From positions 62,001-126,000 of the forward strand of contig JAKSXM010000269.1 in the NCBI GenBank assembly GCA_022575985.1: DNA of 64,000 nt, written 5' to 3'. Positions 9,864-20,521 of this stretch are shown here, piece after piece. The translations under genes and the position numbers were made by a program. This stretch comes from Anagrus nilaparvatae. Lineage: Eukaryota; Arthropoda; Insecta; Hymenoptera; Mymaridae. Below the pieces are notes generated by a model that was given only the letters and a program-made list of their open reading frames with translations, was not told the DNA's origin and did not search any database. Numbering within the stretch: position 1 is the first letter of the stretch; each line of letters begins with the position of its first letter.

Positions 9864-11886
9864 ATGAAAATGGCAGAGTGAGTACAAAATTCATTTAATT
9901 TAATTTGATTTAATGATAATTTTGAAGTGGCAAAAGATTAATATAATTTTTATAAAAATAAATGGAAAGAAAAGATCATTTTTAGAAAAAATGTGCAAAA
10001 TGTTTTTTTTAATATGCAATAATATTATTAAGTATTGTAAATTACGCTTGCTTTCGTCCTTGTATTCAGGACATGTTTTCTGAAAATTATTTATTGTTTT
10101 AAATTATTTAAACACAAATAATCGTGAACATTATTTCATGTTTTAATTTGCTCATTAAACATATACCTTATTTATAGGTATAGGTATGTGAATAATAAAA
10201 ATTTAGATTTCTCGTTTAATGGCGGCGTCGATAATTTTTATTGAAAATAAAAAAATCAAAATTTTAAAACGATGGTTGCTTGCTTTGAATGATTTATTAA
10301 ACCTTTTTTTTTAACTTTATAAAAATTGATTTCTTAGAATCCTCATGTTAAAATTAGTTATTTGTATTTTTACGCGTACTTTTATTAACGATATTAAAAC
10401 ATGCAAATTTCATTTGCAGCGAAATTGGAAGAGCCACTCAAAGACTTCGTCCAACATTAAGACAGATGGACATTCTTGTTACGTTCATGGAACAGAATGT
10501 AGACCTGGCGCTAAATAATGTTTACAAGCTGAGAGTAGAAGGCTTTGGCAAATGTTGGTCCAACAGCTAAATGCTGCAGGTGTAAATAAGGACCTGAAAT
10601 CGTGGCAGAGGGTAAGTAGAAAATTGAATTTTTTATGTTAATTATTTGTTTTTAATAAATAAAATTTATGAACAGACTTGGTCGGATGTAGTTCGTGCAG
10701 CTAAGCAAAGAATGACCATGTTTCAAAATGGTCAGAGGATTAATCCCCTGAACGATTTAGACATTAGGGTTATAGCAATAATGCCCTTGAACCATGTGAA
10801 TCATCCTCGACCTTCACTAGTGCTAAATAACGCAGGACAGGGAGCTTTAAATGCAGCGCAGCCAGTAATGGTAGATAATAACCAGCTTATTCAAGGCCAG
10901 GTTCAGCCTTTACCACAACCTCAACCATTGGCTGCTCTACCTGTACCTGGTCAATACGAAGCTGCCGCAGCTCAACCTGGACCATTCGTTGCTCAACCTC
11001 CAGCTCGTGCTGAAGCATTACAGCCAGCTGAACATGCTCAATACGAACCTGCCTTAGCTCAACCTCGACCACTGGTTGTTCAACCTCTAGCTCGTCCTGA
11101 AGCATTACAACCAGCTGCACCTGCTCAATACGAAGCAGCCGCAGCTCAACTTCAATTAAGACAACCGGTTTTGTTACATCAAGCGGCAAATGCAGCAGGT
11201 GCCACGAGGAGGCACAATGGGGCAGTTCGTCGTAGAACTGCTCCACCAGCAGTAGGAAATCCAACAAATAGAGCAGGAAGTTCCGCTTGGAACAATAATA
11301 TTGTCATTGAATTATCTGATGATGAGAATACCAGTAGATCTAAAGTTAGAAAAAATGCCACTTCAGATCGGAATAGGCAGGGTAAGTTAAATATTAAAAC
11401 AAATAATATTTTAATCTTTTTTAATTTATTTTTAATCAAATACTTTAATGCCTCTGCAGTGTCAGAAATATTGGGAGCGAGTCGAAAATAAAAGGAGTTG
11501 GTTGAGATGTTAGCTGTTAAATTAGTTTCCTGCTTTGCTCAGCTGAATTTGACCATCGAAAAAGGATTTAAATCCTTAGCTTCAAATCATCAAAATGCGA
11601 TAGCACATCAAGATGATGAACAGGCAATGCGAGGGAATATTGAAGACATCGAAGTAAAAAATGAAGATCCTATGATAGTGGATGATGATCTTCTTTTTGC
11701 TGAGGAAGTATCAGAAAATGAGGATGATAAAAACAAGGTAAATAAAAGTATTTTTAAAGTACCTAATAAGGCCTTTGTGCATTACCATTTCTTTCTTTAA
11801 TTTTTTATTATTTAAAACAAAATTTTTTCATTATTTTATAGAAGTGGAAGCTCGAGGATGATTTACATTTTGATGAAGATCTTTAA
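9864..11886 (+). pseudogene. PIF/Harbinger SANT/Myb-like accessory protein gene, five exons, broken
   Basis: In PIF/Harbinger transposons a Myb/SANT-like protein binds element ends and helps the transposase enter the nucleus. Here exon 1 is 9864-9877 (ATGAAAATGGCAGA|GTGAGT), exon 2 10420-10611 contains RPTLRQMDILVTFMEQNVDL, exon 3 10676-11381 has TWSDVVRAAKQRM then a Pro/Gln/Ala-rich linker and an acidic end, exon 4 starts at 11460 and exon 5 is ~11842-11886. Breaks: in exon 2 the frame changes near 10530-10540, so the last helix (RRLWQMLVQQLNAAG) is out of frame with the first; and a TAA at 11489-11491 separates VSEILGASRK from KELVEML. The TAA is shared with the inverted copy and so predates the duplication. 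Confidence 0.75.
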
Positions 11887-12280
11887 TAACCATAAAATTA
11901 ATACTTTTTTATAAATTTTATATATATCATGTCGATAATGTAAATAATATCTTTATTTAGATATTTCAATATTTGTACCTATATTTTTATGTACTGTATT
12001 TGCAAAATAGTTTTTCTTATTTTTGTAATTCACAATTTTTTTAGACTATTGTTTTATAAGAAATAAACAGCATGTAAAAAAAAAGTTTAAATTTTTTTAA
12101 TCGGCAAAATGCTACTTTTTTTTGACATTTTTTTCAATTCCTAAAGAGATCCGAAGCTTGTTATAACTTTAAGAAAATCCAAAATAAATTTACAAATATA
12201 AAAAATAATTATTATTTAGGAAATACACATTCAGTTTCAATTTCAAATAATTTTACAATTATATATAAAATTAAATGTTA
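10769..12280 (+). repeat. Right palindrome arm, part 1 (left of the giant element)
   Basis: Reverse complement of 7096-8605. It holds SANT exons 3-5 and the beginning of the spacer. The last four bases, GTTA (12277-12280), are the left copy of the giant element's target-site duplication. Confidence 0.88.
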
Positions 12281-13000
12281 TGTTACGTATGGTAGGTCAA
12301 AATTGATATGCCTAACATTTGATATATATAAATAGTAAACCCTATATCCGATAGCTGTATTAATATTACAGACGACATAGGAACCCGCAGGTGCATTTCC
12401 GCTGTTGCTGATCTAGCACAATAGCGTGGGACCAAAAGTCAACTATGACGTAAATTAGGAGGGATTTAGGCGTTATAAACTGCATAAATCCCACCTCGCG
12501 ATTCTCGGTAATAATTAGGGACGCCTTCGCTAATTGGACGTGACGAGACCGACGCTTTTTTGTATTGGACGTCTCCCTCAAAATCTCGGAATATGGGCAG
12601 ATTCATATTAGATTATATATTGCCCTTCAGGCGCCCAAACCACCCATTAGAATACTATCTTTCGTTTAGAGTCTTACCACTCTATTACAGTTCTACCTTT
12701 AATTACTTGACTTAAAGACTTAGACAGTTTTATTTACTTATAATCAATAAAGTGAAAGTTATATATCAAATCAGTTATCAGTTATTATTGTGACAAGTTC
12801 CTTCTGTAATTAAGAACTTAGCCTCAGGTTAAGTTCATCCAGCTAAGTCGAACTCAACTATAAACCAACCAAATAATCACCAAACCAACTTATATAAAAT
12901 ACCTGGGGCAGTCAATATCCCCAGGATAAACTTATATTTCATATATTCATAATTATTTATATTTACGTATCCCTTGGATAAAACCTCAGGATACGTAACA
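12281..13000 (+). repeat. 5' LTR of the giant element
   Basis: 720 bp, bounded by TGTTACG/CGTAACA. TATATATAAATA at 12323-12334 is a candidate TATA box and AATAAA at 12746-12751 a candidate poly(A) signal. Only about three small differences separate it from the 3' LTR (around 12877-12893), indicating a recent insertion. Confidence 0.93.
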
Positions 13001-13005
13001 TAAAG

Positions 13006-13023
13006 TGGCTCCCTCAAAGGAAA
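13006..13023 (+). promoter_or_regulatory. Candidate primer binding site of the giant element
   Basis: Five bases after the 5' LTR is TGGCTCCC, matching the complement of a tRNA 3' end (…GGGAGCCA). The first eight bases fit tRNA-Asp, then the match stops. Either a short site or a different tRNA. Confidence 0.4.
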
Positions 13024-13076
13024 GCTGGTAAGAAGGAACAAAAGCATATTTCCTATCAAGATAACATTTAAAGTAT

Positions 13077-13283
13077 ATGGCAAAGAAAGGCCAACGCTAT
13101 TATACCTGCAAATATCCAAACTGCCAAAAGTGTAAAGGAGAAGTAAAAGAAAATTTTAAAATTTCAAAACACGAAATACTATCAACAATTAAGTCAAATA
13201 GTAAAGTAATAGTGACTGTAAATTATACTATCGAACTCAACGAAGAAATCAACTCTAATCAATCAAAATATCAAGATCATTGA
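13077..13283 (+). CDS. Small leader ORF, Cys-containing, unknown
   Basis: A 68-codon frame in the leader between the primer site and gag. It contains YTCKYPNCQKCKGE, three Cys spaced C-x4-C-x2-C, and no other recognisable feature. It could be an upstream ORF or merely leader sequence; nothing else in the element repeats it. Confidence 0.25.
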   Translation: MAKKGQRYYTCKYPNCQKCKGEVKENFKISKHEILSTIKSNSKVIVTVNYTIELNEEINSNQSKYQDH

Positions 13284-13366
13284 AATTATTTAAAGCCGTT
13301 ATACCACACAATACCATCTAAAGAAATTTATCTACATCTTCGTAAGCAGTTTCTGAAAAATTATTT

Positions 13367-13442
13367 GTGCCAAGCTGTAGCCAAGCTGTATATTGCCAAG
13401 CTGTAGCCAAGCTGTATATTGCCAAGCCGTAGCCAAGCTGTT
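13367..13442 (+). repeat. Short minisatellite in the giant element's leader
   Basis: The phrases GCCAAGCTGTA and GCCAAGCTGTATATT alternate six times in a row, with one CCGT variant. Located upstream of gag, it could form repeated structure in the genomic RNA. Confidence 0.7.
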
Positions 13443-13696
13443 CATTTTTTATTATCGTTGCTAAGCAGTTTTAGGACCTATCCAACAAATCATTGGAAAA
13501 TATAATGGAATTCAGGACCATTACTATAACCACAATCTTAATGTAAGTACCTTAAAAATATTTTATTATTTTTTTTTACTTAAATCTCCGAGACATTTCA
13601 AAAATTTTACAAAACAATTTTTAAAAAAAAAAATCCTTCTTATAAGCAAATAAACAATCTCGTAAAAATTTTTTTTTTCTCTTTCGTAAAACTATT

Positions 13697-15100
13697 ATGC
13701 AAAATAATTCCTGGCGACAACCGCGAGATACATTTTCTGATACTGAATCAATTAATAGTGAAGTAAACCGAACCATGGACGGCCCTACTCAATCTAACCC
13801 GCCCAACAATTTAGATGTAACCAATTTAGCCCAAGAAATTGAACGCCTCAATTTAGAAATGCTACGACAACGTGAACAAATGACAAATATAATTAACTCT
13901 GAAAGATCATTAAATATAGAAGTAGCTAACGAAATTTTGAACGAAATGGAAAATAATGAACAAAATCGTAACAATGGAATACAAAATGTACCAAACAACG
14001 CTAATAATAGACCCAGATTAAATAATCTTGTGCCACTTATAACTGCTATTGCAAATATACCCGATTTTTCCGGTCAGCCACAAACCCTACAAGCTTTTTC
14101 TAAAGTTTTGAAAGATATTGTTAAAACGTATGGACCAGGCTGCGAACAATTTTTGTTAAATTCAATCCCTCGCCGCCTTAAAGGCCGAGCATACGACGCT
14201 TACGCAGGAATTGCTCCTAATTACACCAGTTTAGAAAATTTTTTACAAGATTTAAAATGAAGTTTTGGAGGTATCACTGACGCAGATACTATTAAATTAG
14301 ATATGAGACAGGCTGAACAAAATCCTGGCGAACCAGTCGCCGATTATGCCTTACGCGTACAAAATTTAGAACAAGCTTTACATGCAATCTATGATTCATC
14401 AGTTAGCTTAACCGCAACCGAAAAAGAACAATGGAAAAAGCGAACTAGTATTGAAGCCCTTGAATGCTTTCTTTTTGGATTGAGAAATCCTCCGGAATAT
14501 AGAGTACAAATACTAAAACTTTGCGAGAAGCTGCTAACATTGCAGTTAACCTTGAAGGTAGACGTCGCTCGGTACAAAGACATGAATTTTGTACATTAAA
14601 ACACGCACCAGTTACTCCAGTTGAAGCAATTTTATTTCAAATAACAAAAAATTATCCCATGAACCAGAAATAAATTTTAAATTTGAAAAGCCGAAATCAA
14701 CTCTTAAACCAAAAATAAATCCTACAAACTCTGAAAAATTAAAAATAATCACTCAAACCGAATCTGATTTAGACTTAATTACTGAAAAACCTAAGGAAAT
14801 ACTTGATGCCCCAAAGATAAATAAAACCTCTAGCTTAACTATCGAAAAACCTAAATCAACTTTTAAATTAGAAGATTCTTTCCCTTTTTCAACAAATGAT
14901 AAAAATTCAAAATTAAAAACTAATACAGAAAAACAAAAAGCTAAACCAGAAAACACTTCAAATCTTGAAACTAAAGTTAAACAAACAATAATTGATAAAC
15001 AATTAAACCTTATATATGTATTACAACCTGAAGAAATTAAACAAAAACCGTTAACTTTTATATTACCAATTAAAACTGAATTTCCTTCTGCTCACATAAG
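13697..15100 (+). pseudogene. gag: gag of the giant element, interrupted
   Basis: Gag forms the capsid shell. The frame from ATG 13697 carries a Gln/Asn-rich start, a heptad-like segment (about residues 45-95), and a capsid-like region continuing past a stop with DMRQAEQNPGEPVADYALRV and LFGLRNPPEYRV, characteristic of Ty3/Gypsy capsids. Breaks: a TGA at 14258-14260 in the middle of the capsid region (both sides same frame), a frame change near 14512 before REAANIAVNLEG, and another in an A-run near 14643. After that the frame is Lys/Pro-rich (14670-15090). No zinc knuckle is visible, which is common in errantiviruses. The TGA is a substitution, not a homopolymer effect. Confidence 0.75.
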
Positions 15101-15434
15101 ATACGCAACTATAAAAAAAATACCACCTGTTGTCCAATTCCACAGCCCAGATTTAGTCGAAAACGGCTCAAATCTCTTAATAGATACGGGCGCGGACGTT
15201 TCATTAATTAAAGAATCAGCACTACGCTCATCTGTTTTTGTAAACACTGGCGTTATTTTAAGATTAATCGGATTTTCAGGCGTAGCCGAATGTACTAAAG
15301 CGCAGTAATAATAACACTAAATAAATTACAATGCCTTTTTCATGTTGTAAAAGACGATTATTGTACTGGTTATGATGGAATTTTAGGCTTAGATATGATG
15401 CAAAAAATATGAAGGATTAATTGACCTAGCAAAA
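15101..15434 (+). pseudogene. Retropepsin (aspartic protease) of the giant element, frame-broken
   Basis: LLIDTGADVSLI at about 15174-15210 is the retropepsin active-site motif (DTGA), and DGILGLDMM at about 15379-15405 is the second conserved block. They are in different frames: one change lies near 15300 and another in an A6 run near 15405-15411, just before the pol frame. The protease would process Gag and Pol in the particle. Confidence 0.72.
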
Positions 15435-18400
15435 ATGAACTTATACTTAGGACCACTCGTTATCCCGTTTAGAAATAAAGAAAAGTTTGTTATTGGACCA
15501 AACTCCGAACAAGGAATATATGTTCATGTATCCAATGCCGTAAAAGAAGGATATATGCCTGAAATAAATTTACATCCAAATCTTTACATTGGAGACGTAT
15601 TAGCAACAAATAGAAACGGTTTAGCATATATCATGTGTGTAAACCTCAGTGATGAAAAAATCGAAATTGAAGCCCCAACTGTCGAATTAGAACCATATGA
15701 AATAGTTGAAAATATTGAAGAAAATTACATTCCTGAAACAATTAATGAAATTTCTGAAATAAAAAATGATTTTGATGAAGAAAATTTTGATAGAGACGAA
15801 TTATATGCCAAAGTTATAAAAGATATTGACTTAAATGGCCTAGATAATGAAGAAAGAAAAAGTATAGAAACCTTAGTTTATGAATTTGCCGAAGTATTTT
15901 ATGTTAAGGGTAGAAAATTTACTTGTACCCCTTTAATTGAACATAAAATTGAAGTTTCCTCTAATGTACCTATCAGATGTAAAACCTTTAGACACCCTCC
16001 TGAAGCTCAAAAAGCTCTGGATAAAATTCTGAAAGAACATTTAGAGTTAGGAATTATAAAACCTGGATATTCTGAGTATTGTTCTCCAATTTATGTCATC
16101 CCTAAGAAACAATGTGGTGAAAATGGGGAAAAACAATATAGGGCAATTTTAGATTTTAGAAAAATAAATGAAATAATTATAGGAGATGCTTTCCCCATGC
16201 CAAATATAACCGAAATACTTGATAAATTAAGCAATTGCCGCTACTTAAGCTCTCTTGATGCAAAAATGGCTTTCCATCAAATTAAGCTAACTGAAGATTC
16301 TCAAAAATACACTGCATTTGCAGCCAATAACAATCTTTGGCTGTATGAGCGTTCACCTATGGGGCTTAAATCATCGCCATTAGTGTTCTGCAGGCTAATG
16401 CAGAAGATTCTGGAGACTCTAGGACCCGACTGGGTCTTCGCATACTTGGATGATCTAATTATGATCGCAAAATCACTTGAACAACACTCAATCAGACTCA
16501 GACAGCTTCTACAACGATTAAAAGAAACGAAACTTCTTATAGATCCAAAAAAATGCTTTTTCCTGCGACGCCAAATCAAAATTCTGGGTCATATTGTCGG
16601 CGACAACAAAATTACTCCATCCCCTGATAAAATCGAAGCCGTTGAAAAATTCCCTGTTCCAAATACTGTCAAAAAAGTAAGACAATTTCTTGGCCTATCC
16701 GGCTTCTACAGAAAATTCATAAAAGACTATGCAACTATAGCTAAACCACTTACAAACTTGTTAAGAAAAGATGAACCATTTATTTGGGGTACCGAACAAG
16801 AAACTGCTTTTAACACCTTAAAGCAAAAATTGTGTGAACACCCAATTCTAGTACTTCCAGATTTTTCAAAATTTTTTTACATAGTCTGCGATGCTAGCGA
16901 TATCGCCGTGAGCGCCATCTTGGAACAGCTAGACGAAGATGGAAACGAGCATGTAATTGCATATAGTTCAAGACTACTTACTAATACAGAGACGTTTTAC
17001 AGCGTTTATCACCGTGAACTCTTAAGTACGGTGTTTGCTACCGAACAATACAGAAGTTATATTTATGGAAAGAAATTTTATATTATTAGTGACCACCTCC
17101 CACTAAAATCACAACATAATTCTTCTAAAGTTGACCAAAGAGCTTGTAACTTAAGAGCTAAAATAATGAATTATGATTTTGAAGTAATCTACAGACCTGG
17201 ACCAAAAAATTCTGCTGCTGATGCTTTGTCAAGAAATCCGGTTCCTAAAGATGGTATACCAAGTGAAGAAATGCCTAGAACTGAGTTATACAATTTAGCA
17301 GAAAATAAAATGCTTGCAGACACATCAGATTCTGACTCATCTGCTCACTTCCTTAGGATTGAATCAAACAAAAATTTTTTTACACAAGACAATTTTTCAA
17401 GCTATTCTTCAGAATCTGACTCATATATACAAAAGAAAAAGGTTACATTTAAACTCAGCAGCAATTCTGACTCTGAAGATTCAGAAAATTACTCAGCATC
17501 TCATATATTTATGGCTAAACGAAAAAGAGAAAGGAGAAATAAAAATGTATCTTTCGAGAAATATTTCGAAAGTAGTTCTGAATCTAATGTTGAAAAGAAA
17601 AAACCAAAAAAAAATCCTGAAAAACCCAAACCAATCATAAAAAAGGTTGAAATTGTGACAGAAGAAAGCCATCCCCTAATAGCTAAAGCAATAAAAAGAA
17701 ACAGAGGTAGACCTAGAAAAGATGTTGAACCTTACCCTCAACCCTCCGACATCCCTAAAAGAGGTAGAGGCAGACCAAAAAAAGATAAACCCAAAATCCC
17801 TCCACTTACCCCAAAATACCCTGGCATGAATTATAAGCCACCTCCAATGTCCCCTTGCGTTTCAAAAGCCTCATCATTTAAATTACCAAGAACTTCCAGT
17901 TCTGACACCTCTGATTTAGAAATACCAAATTCTGCAACAACTTCTGAAAACGAAATAATTATGCAAGATATATTAAAACATAAAATGGATAAATTAGATC
18001 ATGCAGAAAATAATATTTTAAACAAAAATAAATTAAAATCAATTGATTCAGAAAAATGTAAATTAACATTAAATAAAGCAAAAATACAAGATAAAATTTT
18101 ATTTGAAGGATCATTAGATGTCAAAGTAATAGATAAAAATTCAGAAATTACGATATTTACTAAAAATTTAAGCAAAAATAATTTAAAAAATAACCCAATA
18201 AATAATAAATTAGAAAATAATAACATAGAAAATATGGAAATCGAAAATATTAATAAAAATGGAAATATTAAAGAAATAGAAAATGAAGCTGATAATGCAA
18301 TAATATGTGCTCCCACCAGTAATAAAAAAATTGAATATAAAAAAATAATTGATGACCCAAATGAATTTAATCGTTATAACCCTATAGAAAAATGTGCTGA

Positions 18401-20150
18401 ACCCAATGAAAAATTCACTAGGTATTTAAAAGTAGCTAATGATGGTGATTGTTTATTCCACAGCCTCGTAATTTTATTAAAAACTAATTTAAGTATAAAA
18501 GAATTGAAAAATAAATTAAAAACTAGTAATTATTTAAAATACTGTGAAAATACTGATAGCACATTCCATATTTTAAACAAAGACAAAGAATGGGGAGATA
18601 GCGACTGTGTATATTTATTTGCAAAAGAATTTAAGAAAAATATATGTGTACATTACTGCGATAATGAACTAAATCAATTCAATTATTATTATGCAGGTGA
18701 AAAATTTGAAACTTTTCATTTACATTTAGCTTCAAATCATTATACCCCTTTAATTAAAAACACTAATATTGAGAATATTCCAGAAAATTCTATAAAAATC
18801 CCAATGGAAATTGAAAATCTTGAATCACATAACGAAAATAATTCAAAAAAATCAAAAGAGTTAGCTGAAACAGGAAAAGAAAAACCCATAGATAAAACCC
18901 CTCATGAACCATCCCCTAGAAAACCACCATGGGTCTATAAGAAAAATATTAAGTATACAAATTTAAACCCTTTAAAATGTGTTGATATATCCGGAGACCA
19001 CCCATACCACGGTTTCCAAAATTTAGTTTTTTGCATCACTGAAGATGCACACCAAACCGAAGTATTGAGTACATTGATTGAAAAAAATTTATTAAGACTT
19101 ACTGATATTACTCGTAACTATCCAAAAATGCACGAAGTAATCGTAATACCATTATTAGATAAAAATTTAATCGCTTTAGTTATCAAACCTTTTATAGACT
19201 CTAAGTTTATGAGAACTGACTTAGACAAAACATTAAAAAATCTTGCAGCATTAATCGACAGGTTTGATTTTAAATCAATTTCAATCATTAAAGATCTAGA
19301 TATTCTTAACGCAAATCAAGTATTAAATTTTATTAGTAGATTAAATCATTATTTAGGAAGCAAAAAGATCCTAGCAACTTTTTATCATGACAATTTACAA
19401 GTACCTCCTCCCGAAGAAAGACAAAGAATTATTAGACAATATCACGAACCTCCTACGAGCGGACATAGAGGATATCACAAATGTTTAGCGAAAATCTCGG
19501 AAAGGCATTACTGGCGTCACATGAGAGATGAAGTACTGTTATTTATACGCAGTTGTCCAACATGTCAACGAGTCAAATCTACCAGAGTCAAAACTAAATT
19601 ACCCATGGCTATTTCAGACTCTCCAGTTCATCCCTTTGACCACATTAGCATAGATTTACATGGACCCTTACCAAAATTTGAAAATTATTGTTGGATACTC
19701 ACCGTAGTTGACATAATGTCAAAATTTTTTATAGCTGCTCCTTTACATGGCACTTCAGCCACGGAAGTTGCAGAAGCATTAGTTAATAATGTCATAACAA
19801 AGCATGGTCCTCCTAAAATTCTGACCTCGGATCAAGGGACACATTTCTGTAACAAGGTCATCCAAGGTCTCGCAAGGATTTTCAAAATACGGAAGTGCAA
19901 AAGTAGCGCCTTTCATCCGATGAGCCAAGGATGCATTGAGAGACTTCACTCCCCACTTATTAATTACCTTAAAATATATATGTCTGAATGTAATGATTGG
20001 CCAAAATGGTTGCCATTAGCCTGTTTTTCATTTAATATTACAAAACATGAAAGTACAGGATACCCTCCTCAGGATACAAAGCTAGAATACCTTCAGAATT
20101 CCCACCTAGAGAACAAATACTTTTATATGATAATTACCTTGCTGATATGA
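15435..20150 (+). CDS. pol: Pol of the giant element: RT, RNase H, AT-hooks, OTU-type protease, integrase
   Basis: A 1571-residue frame. RT at about residues 165-400 with LDFRKINE, the LSSLDAKMAFHQI block and the catalytic YLDD at 337-340. RNase H at about 480-610 (VCDASD, HRELLS, SDHLPL). Then about 720 extra residues: Ser/Asp-rich, two AT-hooks (RNRGRPRKD near 757 and KRGRGRPKKD near 776), a Lys/Asn-rich linker, and an OTU-like domain (about 985-1110). Integrase follows: zinc-binding H-H-C-C from about 1337, core with IDLHGP (~1405), SDQGTHF (~1465) and GCIERLH (~1499). Usual Gypsy Pol lacks the middle insert. The C-terminal part after about residue 1545 is out of frame with the next ORF (20147-20521), where the expected integrase tail continues. 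Confidence 0.9.
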   Translation: MNLYLGPLVIPFRNKEKFVIGPNSEQGIYVHVSNAVKEGYMPEINLHPNLYIGDVLATNRNGLAYIMCVNLSDEKIEIEAPTVELEPYEIVENIEENYIPETINEISEIKNDFDEENFDRDELYAKVIKDIDLNGLDNEERKSIETLVYEFAEVFYVKGRKFTCTPLIEHKIEVSSNVPIRCKTFRHPPEAQKALDKILKEHLELGIIKPGYSEYCSPIYVIPKKQCGENGEKQYRAILDFRKINEIIIGDAFPMPNITEILDKLSNCRYLSSLDAKMAFHQIKLTEDSQKYTAFAANNNLWLYERSPMGLKSSPLVFCRLMQKILETLGPDWVFAYLDDLIMIAKSLEQHSIRLRQLLQRLKETKLLIDPKKCFFLRRQIKILGHIVGDNKITPSPDKIEAVEKFPVPNTVKKVRQFLGLSGFYRKFIKDYATIAKPLTNLLRKDEPFIWGTEQETAFNTLKQKLCEHPILVLPDFSKFFYIVCDASDIAVSAILEQLDEDGNEHVIAYSSRLLTNTETFYSVYHRELLSTVFATEQYRSYIYGKKFYIISDHLPLKSQHNSSKVDQRACNLRAKIMNYDFEVIYRPGPKNSAADALSRNPVPKDGIPSEEMPRTELYNLAENKMLADTSDSDSSAHFLRIESNKNFFTQDNFSSYSSESDSYIQKKKVTFKLSSNSDSEDSENYSASHIFMAKRKRERRNKNVSFEKYFESSSESNVEKKKPKKNPEKPKPIIKKVEIVTEESHPLIAKAIKRNRGRPRKDVEPYPQPSDIPKRGRGRPKKDKPKIPPLTPKYPGMNYKPPPMSPCVSKASSFKLPRTSSSDTSDLEIPNSATTSENEIIMQDILKHKMDKLDHAENNILNKNKLKSIDSEKCKLTLNKAKIQDKILFEGSLDVKVIDKNSEITIFTKNLSKNNLKNNPINNKLENNNIENMEIENINKNGNIKEIENEADNAIICAPTSNKKIEYKKIIDDPNEFNRYNPIEKCAEPNEKFTRYLKVANDGDCLFHSLVILLKTNLSIKELKNKLKTSNYLKYCENTDSTFHILNKDKEWGDSDCVYLFAKEFKKNICVHYCDNELNQFNYYYAGEKFETFHLHLASNHYTPLIKNTNIENIPENSIKIPMEIENLESHNENNSKKSKELAETGKEKPIDKTPHEPSPRKPPWVYKKNIKYTNLNPLKCVDISGDHPYHGFQNLVFCITEDAHQTEVLSTLIEKNLLRLTDITRNYPKMHEVIVIPLLDKNLIALVIKPFIDSKFMRTDLDKTLKNLAALIDRFDFKSISIIKDLDILNANQVLNFISRLNHYLGSKKILATFYHDNLQVPPPEERQRIIRQYHEPPTSGHRGYHKCLAKISERHYWRHMRDEVLLFIRSCPTCQRVKSTRVKTKLPMAISDSPVHPFDHISIDLHGPLPKFENYCWILTVVDIMSKFFIAAPLHGTSATEVAEALVNNVITKHGPPKILTSDQGTHFCNKVIQGLARIFKIRKCKSSAFHPMSQGCIERLHSPLINYLKIYMSECNDWPKWLPLACFSFNITKHESTGYPPQDTKLEYLQNSHLENKYFYMIITLLI
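18390..18765 (+). other. OTU-like cysteine protease (deubiquitinase-type) domain inside pol
   Basis: Within the pol frame, VANDGDCLFHSLV places Asp1003 and Cys1006 in the D-G-x-C nucleophile motif of OTU proteases, and about 96 residues later LASNHYTPLI supplies the catalytic His (1102) followed by an aromatic residue. Length and spacing match OTU domains, which remove ubiquitin or ubiquitin-like chains; viral OTUs (nairovirus, arterivirus, tymovirus) use them to blunt host defence or process polyproteins. The domain lies between RNase H and integrase, an unusual place. Whether it cleaves Pol or host ubiquitin cannot be told from sequence. Confidence 0.8.
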
Positions 20151-20521
20151 CCACCAAACTGTCAGAAATGCGTATTAATGCAATTTTTATGGAAAGACAA
20201 AGAAAATATAAAAGTAAGGAATATTATGACAGGTCAACAAATTTAATACATTTTAAAATTGGTGACATAATTTACCTAATAAATAACAGGAGCGGCGAAA
20301 AACACTCCAAACCATCCTTTTTAGGATTTTTTGAAATCACGTGCATAGATTACGATAAACATAACGCCGAAATAAAATGTGGAAAAATAAGAAAAGTTGT
20401 CCACATGAATTTATTAAAACCGGCTAGAGAAGCTACAGAACCCGGTAATATCTGCGAATCACCTACAGAAGAAAATACTGACTGGCTAGATGATGCTCCT
20501 AGTAGCGATACAGATGTATAA
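20147..20521 (+). CDS. Integrase C-terminal segment of the giant element (separate frame)
   Basis: The frame carries KYKSKEYYDRST, HFKIGDIIYLIN and KVVHMNLLKP, the order seen at the C terminus of Ty3/Gypsy integrases (basic helix, GD-x-V/I-Y/W-L strand, VH-x-x-L-KP end). An alternative frame upstream of 20147 contains ARIPSEFPPREQILLYDNYLA, which belongs between the core and this segment. The pol frame ends at 20150, so a deletion or frameshift near 20065-20080 separates them. Confidence 0.75.
   Translation: MTTKLSEMRINAIFMERQRKYKSKEYYDRSTNLIHFKIGDIIYLINNRSGEKHSKPSFLGFFEITCIDYDKHNAEIKCGKIRKVVHMNLLKPAREATEPGNICESPTEENTDWLDDAPSSDTDV

Noticed and set aside
12366..12581. 71-codon minus-strand frame repeated in both LTRs of the giant element
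   Set aside because: No recognisable motif; repeated only because the LTR is repeated.
13367..13442. CRISPR-like array
   Set aside because: Direct repeats are contiguous without unique spacers; eukaryotic context.
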